Positions 25,320 to 34,282 of a stretch of 64,000 bases of DNA are shown here, piece after piece. Made by a program: the position numbers and the translations under genes. The notes under the pieces are model-generated. The model saw nothing but the letters and a program-made list of their open reading frames with translations. It was not told the origin of the DNA and searched no databases. Source of the stretch: Paenibacillus sp. XY044 (GTDB taxonomy: Bacteria; Bacillota; Bacilli; Paenibacillales; Paenibacillaceae); contig NZ_NQMO01000005.1 in assembly GCF_002257645.1 (NCBI RefSeq), positions 372,001 to 436,000 on the forward strand. Direction: 5' to 3'. Each line of letters starts with the position of its first letter. Position 1 is the first letter of the stretch.

Positions 25320-26270
25320 TTACCGGTTCTTATCCATCTCCGCCTTCTCGTAGCGCCGGGCGAACCAGGTGGCAAGGAGCGATCCGGAAATGTTGTGCCA
25401 CACGCTGAATATCGCACTCGGCACGGCGGCGACCGGGTTGAAGTGAGCGGCAGCGAGCGTCGCGCCCAGACCCGAATTCTGCATACCGGTCTCAAATAAA
25501 ACCGCCTTACGCTTGCCAAGATTCATGCGGAAGAGCTTGGCAAACAAATAGCCGAGGGCGTACCCGAGCAGATTGTGAAGAATGACGACCGCAAAAATAA
25601 GCAAACCGCTTTCGATAATTTTGGTGCGGCTGCCGGCGACGACGATCGCCACAATCAGCACAATCGCCAGGGTGGAGACGAGCGGGAGCGCCTGAACGCT
25701 GGCTTCGGCCTGCTTTTTAAACAAGGACTTGACGATTACCCCGAGCACGATCGGCAGAATGACCACCATCAGAATGTCCTTGATGAGCGCCCCGGCATCG
25801 ACCGGCATCCAGCGGCCGGCCAGCAAACTGATCAGCGCCGGCGTGGCCAACGGTGCGATAATGGTGGACACGGAAGCGATGGATACCCCCAGCGCAACGT
25901 CCCCCTTCGCCAGCAGCGTCATGACATTGGACGAGGTGCCGCTCGGGCAGCATCCGACGAGGATGACGCCTACGGCGATATCCGGCGGCAAGTTCAGCAC
26001 CAGGGCCAGGACATAGGCCAGGAGTGGCATAATGATGAAATGCCCGACCACGCCGATCAGCACTTCGAGCGGCCTGCGGAAAACTTCGCGAAAGTCGGCG
26101 GAGGATAAAGTCAACCCCATGCCGAACATCACAATTCCCAAAAAGATAGAAATGTAGCCCTTTAACGGGGTAAAGACATCAGGTAAAAAAAAGCCCAGAC
26201 ATGCAAACAGAATGACCCAAATCGAAAACGTGCCACCCACAACTTTGCTCACTTTTGCAACAGCATTCAT
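25320..26270 (-). CDS. Bile acid:sodium symporter (BASS) family transporter
   Basis: A 316-residue carrier with ten predicted helices. The signature stretches FGMGLTLSSADF, LVGCCPSGTSSNVMTLLAKG (sodium-binding crossover) and GMQNSGLGATLAAAHF are strongly conserved in bacterial BASS proteins such as ASBT-like and pantoate/pyruvate carriers. It imports organic acids with sodium. The frame opens at 26306, but ATG 26270 with GAGG nine bases upstream and a better family fit is chosen. It is monocistronic, and the substrate is unknown. Confidence 0.92.
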   Translation of the reverse strand: MNAVAKVSKVVGGTFSIWVILFACLGFFLPDVFTPLKGYISIFLGIVMFGMGLTLSSADFREVFRRPLEVLIGVVGHFIIMPLLAYVLALVLNLPPDIAVGVILVGCCPSGTSSNVMTLLAKGDVALGVSIASVSTIIAPLATPALISLLAGRWMPVDAGALIKDILMVVILPIVLGVIVKSLFKKQAEASVQALPLVSTLAIVLIVAIVVAGSRTKIIESGLLIFAVVILHNLLGYALGYLFAKLFRMNLGKRKAVLFETGMQNSGLGATLAAAHFNPVAAVPSAIFSVWHNISGSLLATWFARRYEKAEMDKNR

Positions 26271-26410
26271 CTCTCCGAACCTCACTTCTTGTGTAATAGA
26301 AATCATTCTACGACAAAACCTGTGAATCGTCTATGAACTCTGGAGAATTGGAGAGGGTTACTGTTGCAGGAATGTACTGGGCACAAGTACAATCATTTTT
26401 TTGAAAAGCG

Positions 26411-26440
26411 TGTAACGAATCCTCTCCATCGAGGTCTTAT
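26411..26440 (+). promoter_or_regulatory. Putative autoregulated ECF promoter
   Basis: TGTAACG followed after about 12 bp by CGAGGTCTTATA resembles ECF-type -35 (AAC) and -10 (CGA/CGT) elements directly before the sigma gene. ECF operons usually drive themselves. The match is by eye. Confidence 0.45.
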
Positions 26441-26461
26441 AAAAGACAAGGAGGTGAATCG

Positions 26462-26950
26462 GTGGAGGATGTCCAACAAATCTACGATCAATATTTTCAG
26501 GAAGTATACCGGTTTGTGCTCTCGCTCAGTCGGGATGAGCACATTGCCGAAGAGATCACCCAGGAGACGTTCTATAAAGCGCTCAAGCGGATCAACTCCT
26601 TTCAGGGAACCTGCAAGATCAGCGTTTGGCTGTGCCAAATCGCGAAGAATACATATTTCTCGTATTGGGAAGGGCAAAAGCGGTATCCTCGTGCTGAACC
26701 GGAGACAGACCCCGTCAGCCAGCTGAATGTGGAACACAAGATTGTCCTCCAATCGGAAGCACTGCGGATTCACCGCATTTTGCACGAACTCGGGGAGCCC
26801 TATAAAGAAGTATTTACGCTCAGGGTATTCGGTGAGTTATCCTTTGCGGACATTTGCCGCCTATTCGGCAAAACGGAGAGCTGGGCCCGAGTGACTTTTC
26901 ACCGGGCGAAGCAGAAAATTCAGGAGCGCTATCAGGAGGAGGAACAATGA
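26462..26950 (+). CDS. ECF-type RNA polymerase sigma factor
   Basis: A 162-residue group IV sigma factor. Region 2 (YDQYFQEVYRFVLSLSRDEHIAEEITQETF) and region 4 (LRVFGELSFADICRLFGKTESWARVTFHRAKQK) are complete. The start is GTG 26462 with AAGGAGGTGA upstream. Its stop overlaps the anti-sigma start by ATGA, so the two are made in a coupled way. A released sigma would transcribe this operon and other envelope-stress genes (inference). Confidence 0.94.
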   Translation: MEDVQQIYDQYFQEVYRFVLSLSRDEHIAEEITQETFYKALKRINSFQGTCKISVWLCQIAKNTYFSYWEGQKRYPRAEPETDPVSQLNVEHKIVLQSEALRIHRILHELGEPYKEVFTLRVFGELSFADICRLFGKTESWARVTFHRAKQKIQERYQEEEQ

Positions 26951-27657
26951 ACAAACCTTTTATATCATGCCATGTGATTCAAGACTTGCTGCCGTTATAT
27001 CACGACGATGTGTGCAGTCCGGATACCCGCGAGCTGGTCGAAGGCCATATTGGGCTATGCCCGGATTGCCGGTCCGTGTTAGAAAAAATGAAGGATGGGC
27101 TGATGCTGGGTCCGGAGCCCACCCGTGAGCAACAAACTGAGGCTAACAGCCTGCGCCGGATCGCCGCGTACTGGAGCCGCTCCAAGGCTGTCTCTTTTAT
27201 CAAGGGAATAGCCATCGCAACCGTCGTTTGCGGAATGCTGTTCGGAGGCTACCTGTTATTAACCGGTTGGAATATCCGGAGCGTACCCACCAAAGTAATC
27301 GAGGTTACCGATGTTGGCCGGATGACAAACGGAAACATCGCGTACCACGTCAAAATGACGGATGGCTATAACGTGAAGCAGGTCAGCTATAAACTCGATC
27401 AGAATGGAAACTTCTACATGACTCCCCTTCGCCCTGTCATCAAATCGAAGGCCTTTGCCGATATCGGCCTGGCGAATACGTATTACTGGATCAACGTCGA
27501 CGAGCAAAATGCCAATCACAACCCTGGCGGCACCGGAGCCGAGATCCAGGCGATCTATTTGGGCACCCCGGAGGACCATATTCTCATTTGGAAAAAGGGC
27601 ATGACGCTGCCACCCGCCAGCGATGCGGCTGAGTACCAGCTTGCTTCGGACGGCTGA
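26947..27657 (+). CDS. Anti-sigma factor with zinc finger (zf-HC2)
   Basis: A 236-residue single-pass membrane anti-sigma factor. The N-terminal H-x3-C-x2-C zinc element (HIGLCPDCR, residues about 35-43, with CHVIQDLLPLYHDD before it) binds the sigma factor. A membrane helix follows near residues 77-100 (IKGIAIATVVCGMLFGGYLL), and about 130 residues are outside. The extracellular part is rich in beta strands and would be the signal-sensing portion. The start ATG 26947 overlaps the sigma stop. Confidence 0.92.
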   Translation: MNKPFISCHVIQDLLPLYHDDVCSPDTRELVEGHIGLCPDCRSVLEKMKDGLMLGPEPTREQQTEANSLRRIAAYWSRSKAVSFIKGIAIATVVCGMLFGGYLLLTGWNIRSVPTKVIEVTDVGRMTNGNIAYHVKMTDGYNVKQVSYKLDQNGNFYMTPLRPVIKSKAFADIGLANTYYWINVDEQNANHNPGGTGAEIQAIYLGTPEDHILIWKKGMTLPPASDAAEYQLASDG

Positions 27658-27697
27658 TTCTGCCCGTGCGTCGTGGACGCATGAGCGCCTCGCCAGC

Positions 27698-27738
27698 ACA
27701 AAAAAGGGATTCGATGGAGACATCGAACCCCTTTTTCT
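27698..27738. terminator. Bidirectional terminator between the anti-sigma and CotH genes
   Basis: AAAAAGGGATTCGATG-GAGA-CATCGAACCCCTTTTT serves both converging genes. Confidence 0.9.
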
Positions 27739-27773
27739 CTTTCTCCTTACGTCTCGCAAGGGATCGAGCTGGT

Positions 27774-29681
27774 TTATTTACTTGTAAGGCGTACTTGGGC
27801 AGCGGATTGATTCCAGTCTACTGTCAGTCCCAATCCTTCCGAAATGAAGCGGACGGGCACAAGGGTGCGGCTGCTCTTGATGATGGCCGGTGCGTCAATC
27901 TCCAGCGGCGTCCCGTTCACGGTTGCTGTGCTGCTGCCGATCTTCAGCACGAATTTCCGGTCATTCAGGACAGCTGTTACCGTCTTGGCTGTTTTGTCCC
28001 AAGTCACTTCCGCACCCAATGCTTCAAGGATAGCGTTAACCGGTACCATCACCCGTCCGCTTTCCTGCAGCGGATCTTGATCCGGAAACGCAATAGTCCG
28101 GCCATCCAGCGTTACAGAGATCGTTTTGTCCGTCGTTCCTGACGATGTATCCGTACTTGTATTTTCTGAGGTCTCAGGCAAAGGCGTCACTTCACGTCCA
28201 AGTTGTTCCTGGAGGTTGGCCAGTCGATTCAAGGCAAAAGTCGTCAGTGAACCTGCAGCCATGGAACCCATGCCCTGTCCACCGCCGAAGTTGCCGCCCG
28301 GGCGTTGGGTATTACCCGTTTCGGCTGTTGTATCTGTTGCACCTGTTCCCACCGTGCCTTCCGGCCTCGCCTGTGGTGTTGTTCCATCCGGCGGGGTCAT
28401 GCCTTCCCCCATACCGCCAGCTGCATCACCATTCGCCGAATAAGCAATGTTAGATTCAAACTGCTCTGTCGTGTAGAACTTGGTTGGGTCTGCTTCCACA
28501 TCAGGACGAATGACATTAGCAAGTCCGGTGATCCGGTCCTGGATGCCTTCCAGGTAGTCCGTCAACTCATTAACGTAGCTTAAGTATTTTTCCTTATACT
28601 CCGGCACTTTAAGCAGATTGTTGATCATAGGGACACTCTCCATGCTAATACCCAGAACAGGCTGATCTATGGATACATTGGTAGCATTCGTATTGGTTGT
28701 TGTCGATCCCGCTGTACCGGTTCCACGTCCTCCGCCACCCGAGTACCCGTTGAAGGACATGTTAAAGTCCCATGGTACCACGGTGAACTTGCCATTTGCA
28801 TCGCTATAGAGCATGTAATTATGCCCTTTGTCTCCGTTATAACTGTCATAGTTTCCGAAGACCACGTTGCCTGCAATATATTGGAGCGCCGAATCCACAT
28901 CCAGCACGCTCTCGATATCGCCTTTTTCTCCTTCTGGCATATCATTCAGCGTTTTGATGAAGTTTTTGAGTTTGGTTTTGTTATCGTCCGTACCCAAATC
29001 TTCCGTGATTGTGCTGTAATCGCTGCCTTCTTCATATTGGAGGTAACTCTTCTCCTCGGTATCATAGAGGACGCCGTCCTTATAATCATCCCCGTAGTTG
29101 CGCTCCAAGTAGCTGTCATCTACCGCTTCGATACCGGTATAGAAGCCAACCAGTTCACCGTTAACATACAGGTTGACGTAATTTGTCATCGGCACATCCA
29201 TGCCAATGCTGCGCAGCGCTTCATAATGAAGAACTTCCCGCATATACGATGGATCGGCGTAGTTGTTGTTCAAGACCATTTTGTCCAAACCGAGCAGCGT
29301 TTGTGTTTTGTCGTATTTGTCAAACTTCAGCCTGAAGCTGTAACGGTCGGAATCATCCATGGAGGCTACCGCCTTTAGCGTTAGATTACCTTTGGTGGAG
29401 AACCCGACGTTGTCCAGCTTGTGACCGTCCACTTCCACGCTGACTTTCTTGTAATCTTTATCGAGGGGGCTTTCGAGCATGCTCTTCCAGTCCGCGTCAT
29501 CAATCGTAACTTTTACATCAATCACGTTATCCGTCTGGAACAACGACTCATACGCCTGCGCAACTCCAGTCCCTTCCGCTGCTGCATAGGCAGCACCCGA
29601 ACTTCCGGGCAGGCCGTATGACGATGTCACCATCGTCACGGACAGGGCCGTCACTGCAAATTTTCGTAGTAGGCTATTCAA
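27774..29681 (-). CDS. Secreted CotH-family protein kinase-like protein with copper-amine-oxidase stalk
   Basis: A 635-residue exported protein. The signal peptide ends near AYA|A at 34. The CotH domain (about 50-390) includes VGFSTKGNLTLK, the GxYxxxE-like GFYTGIEAVDD, GHNYMLYSDANGKFTVVPWDF and a metal-site PWDFN, the signature of secreted atypical kinases of the spore-coat CotH type. A low-complexity Gly/Thr linker follows, then a C-terminal copper-amine-oxidase N-terminal-like domain (TISVTLDGRTIAF ... SRTLVPVRFISEGLGL). Upstream it shares direct repeats with the VTC/DUF4956 operon at 56-60 kb, its likely functional partners. The substrate is unknown. Confidence 0.9.
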   Translation of the reverse strand: MNSLLRKFAVTALSVTMVTSSYGLPGSSGAAYAAAEGTGVAQAYESLFQTDNVIDVKVTIDDADWKSMLESPLDKDYKKVSVEVDGHKLDNVGFSTKGNLTLKAVASMDDSDRYSFRLKFDKYDKTQTLLGLDKMVLNNNYADPSYMREVLHYEALRSIGMDVPMTNYVNLYVNGELVGFYTGIEAVDDSYLERNYGDDYKDGVLYDTEEKSYLQYEEGSDYSTITEDLGTDDNKTKLKNFIKTLNDMPEGEKGDIESVLDVDSALQYIAGNVVFGNYDSYNGDKGHNYMLYSDANGKFTVVPWDFNMSFNGYSGGGGRGTGTAGSTTTNTNATNVSIDQPVLGISMESVPMINNLLKVPEYKEKYLSYVNELTDYLEGIQDRITGLANVIRPDVEADPTKFYTTEQFESNIAYSANGDAAGGMGEGMTPPDGTTPQARPEGTVGTGATDTTAETGNTQRPGGNFGGGQGMGSMAAGSLTTFALNRLANLQEQLGREVTPLPETSENTSTDTSSGTTDKTISVTLDGRTIAFPDQDPLQESGRVMVPVNAILEALGAEVTWDKTAKTVTAVLNDRKFVLKIGSSTATVNGTPLEIDAPAIIKSSRTLVPVRFISEGLGLTVDWNQSAAQVRLTSK

Positions 29682-29743
29682 ATGACTGAATCCTCCTTCT
29701 TGGTTTCTGGGTTAAGCAACGGATGCTTATGGAACCAAGATAG

Positions 29744-29770
29744 TGGACGAACCTTTAGTAAATCTTAAAT
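29744..29770 (-). promoter_or_regulatory. Response-regulator direct repeat and -10 of the CotH gene
   Basis: On the minus strand TTTAAGATT (29761-29769), TAC, TAAAGGTT (29750-29757) is followed after 7 bp (CGTCCAC) by TATCTT as a -10. The 17 box positions are identical to the site before the VTC operon at 60707-60726. The box lies 69 nt from the start codon. Confidence 0.75.
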
Positions 29771-29773
29771 GAC

Positions 29774-29803
29774 ATATAGATGGAGCTAGAGTTTTGCATT
29801 GAA
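29774..29803 (-). repeat. 30-bp dispersed element, copy upstream of CotH
   Basis: It is 26 of 30 identical by eye to 36799-36828 (core GCAAAACTYTAGYTC). A third related copy is at 32693-32726. The function is unknown. Confidence 0.7.
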
Positions 29804-30054
29804 TCTCCTGGTAGAACGGTCCAATACGGCACTTTATCATTCATTTCTTGAGTTCATTCTATACGGCAATCGAATAAAACGATCCGGGAAGATCCATTTC
29901 ATGAATTTACCAATCCTGAAGAACAAAACCAATCCGCCTCCCCCTCGTCCAACTATACAGGGACTTGTTGGTAAAGATATCCGCCGGGAGCCCCTGCCCT
30001 ATGCGGTTCATCACCCACGAACCGTCAATTCTGTTAAAGCAAGGTGATGATGAC

Positions 30055-31092
30055 ATGATGAGAAAAAAAGGAGCGGTTCTTGCCGGCTTGGCCGCCGCCA
30101 TGATCGGAAGCACGTCGGCTTATGCAGACACCGCCCCGCCAGCCGCCAAGCCGATCGCCGTCTATCTGGACGGCCAGCAGCTGCAGACCGAAGTGCAGCC
30201 GCTGAATGTCGGCGGTACGGTACTCGTGCCGATGCGCGGCCTGTTTGAGCGCCAAGGGGCCAAGCTCGCCTGGAACAACGCCACAAAAACGCTGAAGGCC
30301 ACCAAGGGAGCCACCACGCTGATCTACCGGATCGGCGAGCATACCGCGAGTCTGAACGGACAAGCCCTTGCGGTGACGGTGCCCGGCCAAATCTCGGACG
30401 GATACTCCCTCGTACCGCTGCGTTTTGTGAGCGAAACGCTGGGCAGCGAGGTCGCCTGGCAGCCGGATGCGCGCACCATCCGGATTACGTCCAAGATTAC
30501 GCTTGAAACCTCCATCCGCTGGGGCGTGAACCTGCGGAGCAAGCCGGATTCATCGAGCGATGCGACATCACTCGGAATGATTCCAACCGGACAGAAGGTG
30601 CATGTCATCCGCGAGGTGAACGCCCTCTGGCTGGAGGTGGAAACCGAAAACCATCAAACGGGATACATATCGGCCAAACCGAAATATACCGACTACGCCA
30701 GCACTTCGCTGGCCGACATGCAGGCGGACGAGCTGATCGCTTACGGCAAGAAGTTTCTTGGCACGCCGTACGAGTTCGGCGCCTCCTCGGATCAGACGAA
30801 GACATTCGACTGTTCTTCCTTCGTCAAGCGGGTTTACGAGGATACGCTGTCCGTCGAGCTGCCCCGCGTGTCCTACGACCAGGCTAAGGTCGGCAAGGAA
30901 GTTCCCTTAAGCGACCTTAGCAAAGGGGACCTGCTGTTCTTCAGCGCCCGTGGGCTGGATATCGGCCATGTCGGCATCTATATGGGGAATAACCAGATTC
31001 TGCACACGTACTCCAAGGAGCTCGGCGTTCACGTCGAAGCCTTTGACAGCCAGTGGAAAAAGCATTTCGTCACCGCGCGCCGGATTCTGTAA
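30055..31092 (+). CDS. Secreted NlpC/P60 (C40) endopeptidase with stalk and SH3 domains
   Basis: A 345-residue exported cell-wall hydrolase. The signal peptide ends at AYA|D near residue 25. A copper-amine-oxidase N-terminal-like domain (about 32-145, GGTVLVPMRGLFERQGAKLAW) is followed by a bacterial SH3 domain (GVNLRSKPDSSS) and a C-terminal NlpC/P60 domain. The catalytic set is the Cys in FDCSSFVKRVY, the His in IGHVGIYMG and the polar residue in ILHTYS. It would cleave peptidoglycan stem peptides. ATG 30055 follows AGGTGATGAC; the open frame upstream is not coding. Confidence 0.93.
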   Translation: MMRKKGAVLAGLAAAMIGSTSAYADTAPPAAKPIAVYLDGQQLQTEVQPLNVGGTVLVPMRGLFERQGAKLAWNNATKTLKATKGATTLIYRIGEHTASLNGQALAVTVPGQISDGYSLVPLRFVSETLGSEVAWQPDARTIRITSKITLETSIRWGVNLRSKPDSSSDATSLGMIPTGQKVHVIREVNALWLEVETENHQTGYISAKPKYTDYASTSLADMQADELIAYGKKFLGTPYEFGASSDQTKTFDCSSFVKRVYEDTLSVELPRVSYDQAKVGKEVPLSDLSKGDLLFFSARGLDIGHVGIYMGNNQILHTYSKELGVHVEAFDSQWKKHFVTARRIL

Positions 31093-31146
31093 CCCGATCG
31101 TCGGCTGGAACCAGGAGATAACATCGCTCCATACCTGCCGTATCCA

Positions 31147-31200
31147 AAACAAAAAAGGGGATGTTTCCAGGTTCATCGACCCGGGAACATCCCCTTTTTG
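31147..31200. terminator. Bidirectional terminator between the hydrolase and MFS genes
   Basis: A long stem (AAAAAGGGGATGTTTCC with GGGAACATCCCCTTTTT) around a 15-nt loop serves both converging genes. Confidence 0.88.
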
Positions 31201-31209
31201 CATGCCGTA

Positions 31210-32607
31210 TTACGCGTTTTTCTGCGCCCACATGGATTCCATTTCCTCCAGTGACTTTCCTTTGGTTTCCGGCACCGCGCGCCATGTAAACACGAGGCAA
31301 ATCAGCGACATCACGCCGAAGATCCAGAAGGTGGCCGCCGGACCTGCCGAAGACAGCATCGGCGGGAAGGCTTGGGATACGACGTAGTCGGCGATCCACA
31401 AAGCCATCGAGGCAATCGCCGTCGCGATGCCGCGGACCCGGTTCGGGAAGATCTCCGAAATGAGAACCCATACCACCGGTCCGAGCGAGATCGCAAAGGC
31501 GGCGACGTAAATCAGAATAAAGATCAGAACCAGCGGGCCGGAGGTATGTCCGGTCTGGAATGCCGTTCCGATAACGGCCAGGGAGATCAGCATCGCGGCC
31601 GATCCGACCAGCAGCAGCGCCTTCCGTCCCACTTTATCGATCAGCCAAATGGCCAAAATGGTAAACAAGAGGTTGATCAAGCCGACAAAGATCGTCTGAA
31701 TGAGCGCCGCGTTCGTACCGGCACCGGTCTCTTTAAAGATCTCCGGCGCATAATACATCACGGCGTTGATGCCGGTCACCTGCTGCAGAACCGCCAGACC
31801 GACGCCGACGATCAACGCCATGCGAAGCCCCCGGCTGAACAGCTGGCGGAACGATCCTTTCTCCTGATCAAAGGATTCCTTGATATCGCGAACTTCCTGT
31901 TTCGCCAGCTCTTCGCCGTGAATCTTGAGCAGAATCGGCAGCGCTGCGGCTGCGCGTCCTTGCTTGATCAGCCATCTTGGGCTTTCCGGTACGAAGAACA
32001 GCAGCACAAGGAACAATGCGCCGGGAATGACGCCGAAGCCAAACATCCAGCGCCAGGCACTCGATATGTCCCAGGCGTCGTCGCCGAGTCCGGCGATCCA
32101 CAGGTTGACGAAGTACACAAGCGAGATGCCTGTAACCGTTGCCAGCTGGTTTAATGCGACGAGGCGGCCGCGATATTTGGCTGGTGCGATCTCCGCATTA
32201 TACAGTGGACACAAGGTGGAGGTAATGCCGATGCCAAGACCGCCGATCATCCGGGCGATAATAAACCCGCTGAACGTATTCGGAATGGCCGAACCGATCG
32301 ATCCGATGATAAAGAGAAGCGCTGCCGCAATGATGACCTTTTTCCGGCCGAACTTGTCACTTAACATTCCGGAGAACAGCGCCCCGGGAATACAGCCGAT
32401 GATCAAGCTGGAAACTGCCCACCCCGTCTGGAAATCATTTAGGTTAAAGCGCTTTTCCATGAAACCGACGGCGCCCGATACGACGGCTGTATCAAAACCA
32501 AACAGCAGCCCGCCCAAAGCGGCTACGATGGACACCAGCGTCACGAACTTCATGCTGATCTTCTGGCTATCCTGCTCGCTGCCGTGTTCCAATGTAATTG
32601 AGCTCAT
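31210..32607 (-). CDS. Sugar-porter MFS transporter (XylE/AraE/GLUT-like)
   Basis: A 465-residue, 12-helix MFS sugar/proton symporter. Family signatures are present: GFDTAVVSGA in helix 1, the DKFGRKK and DKVGRKA loop motifs, AEIAPAKYRGRL, VPESPRWL, QQVTGINAVMYYAP and the C-terminal VPETKGKSLEEME. It takes up a hexose or pentose. It is next to, but on the same strand downstream of, a sugar-binding/kinase/regulator set, separated by a terminator. Its upstream region carries several copies of a TAGTTCAATCTAT element also found upstream of that set, so coregulation is likely. Confidence 0.94.
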   Translation of the reverse strand: MSSITLEHGSEQDSQKISMKFVTLVSIVAALGGLLFGFDTAVVSGAVGFMEKRFNLNDFQTGWAVSSLIIGCIPGALFSGMLSDKFGRKKVIIAAALLFIIGSIGSAIPNTFSGFIIARMIGGLGIGITSTLCPLYNAEIAPAKYRGRLVALNQLATVTGISLVYFVNLWIAGLGDDAWDISSAWRWMFGFGVIPGALFLVLLFFVPESPRWLIKQGRAAAALPILLKIHGEELAKQEVRDIKESFDQEKGSFRQLFSRGLRMALIVGVGLAVLQQVTGINAVMYYAPEIFKETGAGTNAALIQTIFVGLINLLFTILAIWLIDKVGRKALLLVGSAAMLISLAVIGTAFQTGHTSGPLVLIFILIYVAAFAISLGPVVWVLISEIFPNRVRGIATAIASMALWIADYVVSQAFPPMLSSAGPAATFWIFGVMSLICLVFTWRAVPETKGKSLEEMESMWAQKNA

Positions 32608-32892
32608 ATATTATCCCTTCCATGTCATTAATTTGGATAGAATGAACTAAAGTTCGATTCTAGTTCAATCTATTTAGATAGAATGAGCTAAAGTTCAGTG
32701 CAAAACTTCTTTAGTTCAATCTATTTGGATTGATGAAGTCCAAGAAATCATCACTAATAACCTACATCCATTGTAACATGGGGGTCGCTTGCATCCGCTT
32801 TCGATTCCCTTCACTTATTTGCGGTAGATCAGCATAAAATCGCTCCGTCCGCCGCCTTTGAGGTTCGGACTAGCACAAATTCGCTATTCATC
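32608..32892 (-). promoter_or_regulatory. MFS upstream region with inverted TAGTTCAATCTAT elements
   Basis: Four related elements lie at 32635-32655 (minus), 32661-32675 (plus), 32682-32696 (minus) and 32709-32726 (plus). They form a dense array of inverted and direct copies of TAGTTCAWTCTAT just upstream of the start. The rest of this 325-bp gap has no gene. Confidence 0.65.
32693..32726 (+). repeat. Dispersed element, copy upstream of the MFS gene
   Basis: GTTCAGTGCAAAACTT followed by CTTTAGTTCAATCTATTT matches the 29774 and 36799 elements except for a 2-3-nt insertion. It is in the opposite orientation to the MFS gene. Confidence 0.65.
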
Positions 32893-32928
32893 ACAAATAA
32901 GTCCATGCCAGTATACGGCATGGACTTT
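32893..32928 (-). terminator. Terminator of the sugar-sensing operon
   Basis: On the minus strand AAGTCCATGCCG-TATA-CTGGCATGGACTT is followed by ATTTG. It is placed between the AraC-type regulator stop and the MFS control region. Confidence 0.75.
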
Positions 32929-32932
32929 GCTC

Positions 32933-34282
32933 TTATTGGTGCTGCACTCTATAATCGGACGGCGTGAGACCCGTCACTTTTTTGAATACCCGGCTAAAGT
33001 AGTTCGGATCCTTGTATCCGACCTGGTAACAGACTTCTTTCATGCTGTACCGGCCGTCCTTCATCAGTTCCTTGGCTTTGTCGATCCGCAGCCGGGTCAC
33101 ATAGTCGATAAACGTTTCCCCGGTCTGCTGTTTGAATACCTTGCTGAAATAGTACGGATTCAAATGGACATACTCCGCCACATCCTCGAGCGACAGCTCC
33201 TCCTGAAACTTGCTCCGGATATACATTACCGCCCGGTCCAGCATGTTGGTGGTCCGCTGCTCCCGCTCGTCGCGGATTTGGCGGATCGCCAGCTCAACGT
33301 AGGCGCTCTCTCCGGCATCGCCGGATCCGTTGATCAGCCTCTCCGCATGAACCTTGTCGGCGCCCGAAACCTGAATCAGGTCTTCGAAGCGGCAGATGCC
33401 GCTCCCTTCCGGATCGAACCTGGAGGCGAATACCGCCTCATAATAAGACCGTTTGATGCCTTCCGACCGATTCCGGACGGTACCGATGCCGACCGGGACG
33501 GCCGTCCCGCACTGCTCCCGAAGAACATCCGCCAACCTTGTGCCGAGCTCGCTGGCGCCTTCAGCCAGCGCCGTGTCCCCGGTCTGCCTCGTTCCCAGCA
33601 GAAACAAGGCCATATGGCTGTGAATGAGCGAGCTGACGACCGTGCCGTAGCTGTCCTTGGGCGCTGTATGCGCAGCCGTTTTCACGGCGTCGTACACCTT
33701 TTTCTTGGCGTCCCCTACTTCGGACAGTCCAAGCACCAGGGAGCAGCCTTTGTCGACCGGGAGCTGCAAAATATCGGCCAGATGGCCCGTCTCCGTCTCA
33801 TTGACATGGCCCGACATCAGATGCAGCGCGATTTCCGTCTCAGCCAGCGGCAGCAGCTGAAAAAATTGCTCGCGCACCGCGAGCTCCTCATCCCGCTTAT
33901 GCTGCTCCTCCTCCAGCTCCTGCACGAGGCGGCTCAGCACCGAAACGATCTGCTCCCTTTTGGCCGGCTTGACCAAATATTCGTGCACGCCGAGGGAGAT
34001 CGCCTGCTTGGCATATTCAAAATTTTCATAAGCGGTGATGAGTACCATTTTGGCCTGCGGATTCTGGGCTTTAATTTCCTTCAGCGCTTCCAGCCCCTGA
34101 ATGCCCGGCATTCTCACGTCCATCATGACGATGTGCGGGCGATGCTCCTCCGCCTTCTGTATGGCCATCCGGCCGTTCTCCGCATGGATCGTTTCAAACG
34201 TATCTGGCATCATCCGATTCACAATCCATTCGATGCCTTCCCGCTCCAGTGCTTCATCATCCGCGATCAGCAGACGATACAT
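32933..34282 (-). CDS. YesN-type AraC-family response regulator
   Basis: A 449-residue regulator. The receiver domain (1-120) has the acidic pair DD at 8-9, phosphoacceptor D55 (VMMDVRMPG) and KPAK near 105. A variable middle part follows, then a C-terminal AraC double helix-turn-helix (LSLEDVAEYVHLNPYYFSKVFKQQTGETF; SMKEVCYQVGYKDPNYFSRVF). ATG 34282 lies six bases after AGGAGG; the ATG at 34288 is too close. It overlaps the kinase gene end. It most likely controls sugar transport genes such as the adjacent MFS porter. Confidence 0.94.
   Translation of the reverse strand: MYRLLIADDEALEREGIEWIVNRMMPDTFETIHAENGRMAIQKAEEHRPHIVMMDVRMPGIQGLEALKEIKAQNPQAKMVLITAYENFEYAKQAISLGVHEYLVKPAKREQIVSVLSRLVQELEEEQHKRDEELAVREQFFQLLPLAETEIALHLMSGHVNETETGHLADILQLPVDKGCSLVLGLSEVGDAKKKVYDAVKTAAHTAPKDSYGTVVSSLIHSHMALFLLGTRQTGDTALAEGASELGTRLADVLREQCGTAVPVGIGTVRNRSEGIKRSYYEAVFASRFDPEGSGICRFEDLIQVSGADKVHAERLINGSGDAGESAYVELAIRQIRDEREQRTTNMLDRAVMYIRSKFQEELSLEDVAEYVHLNPYYFSKVFKQQTGETFIDYVTRLRIDKAKELMKDGRYSMKEVCYQVGYKDPNYFSRVFKKVTGLTPSDYRVQHQ

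Larger units (their letters stand above)
29682..30054. other. 373-bp divergent intergenic region
   Basis: It holds the CotH control region (direct repeats at 29750, 30-bp repeat at 29774) and, further right, the unmarked promoter of the NlpC/P60 gene. The 29810-30000 part shows no gene or clear signal. Confidence 0.55.

Noticed and set aside
27774..29681. Copper amine oxidase enzyme
   Set aside because: Only the small N-terminal stalk-type domain is present; the catalytic copper/topaquinone domain is absent.
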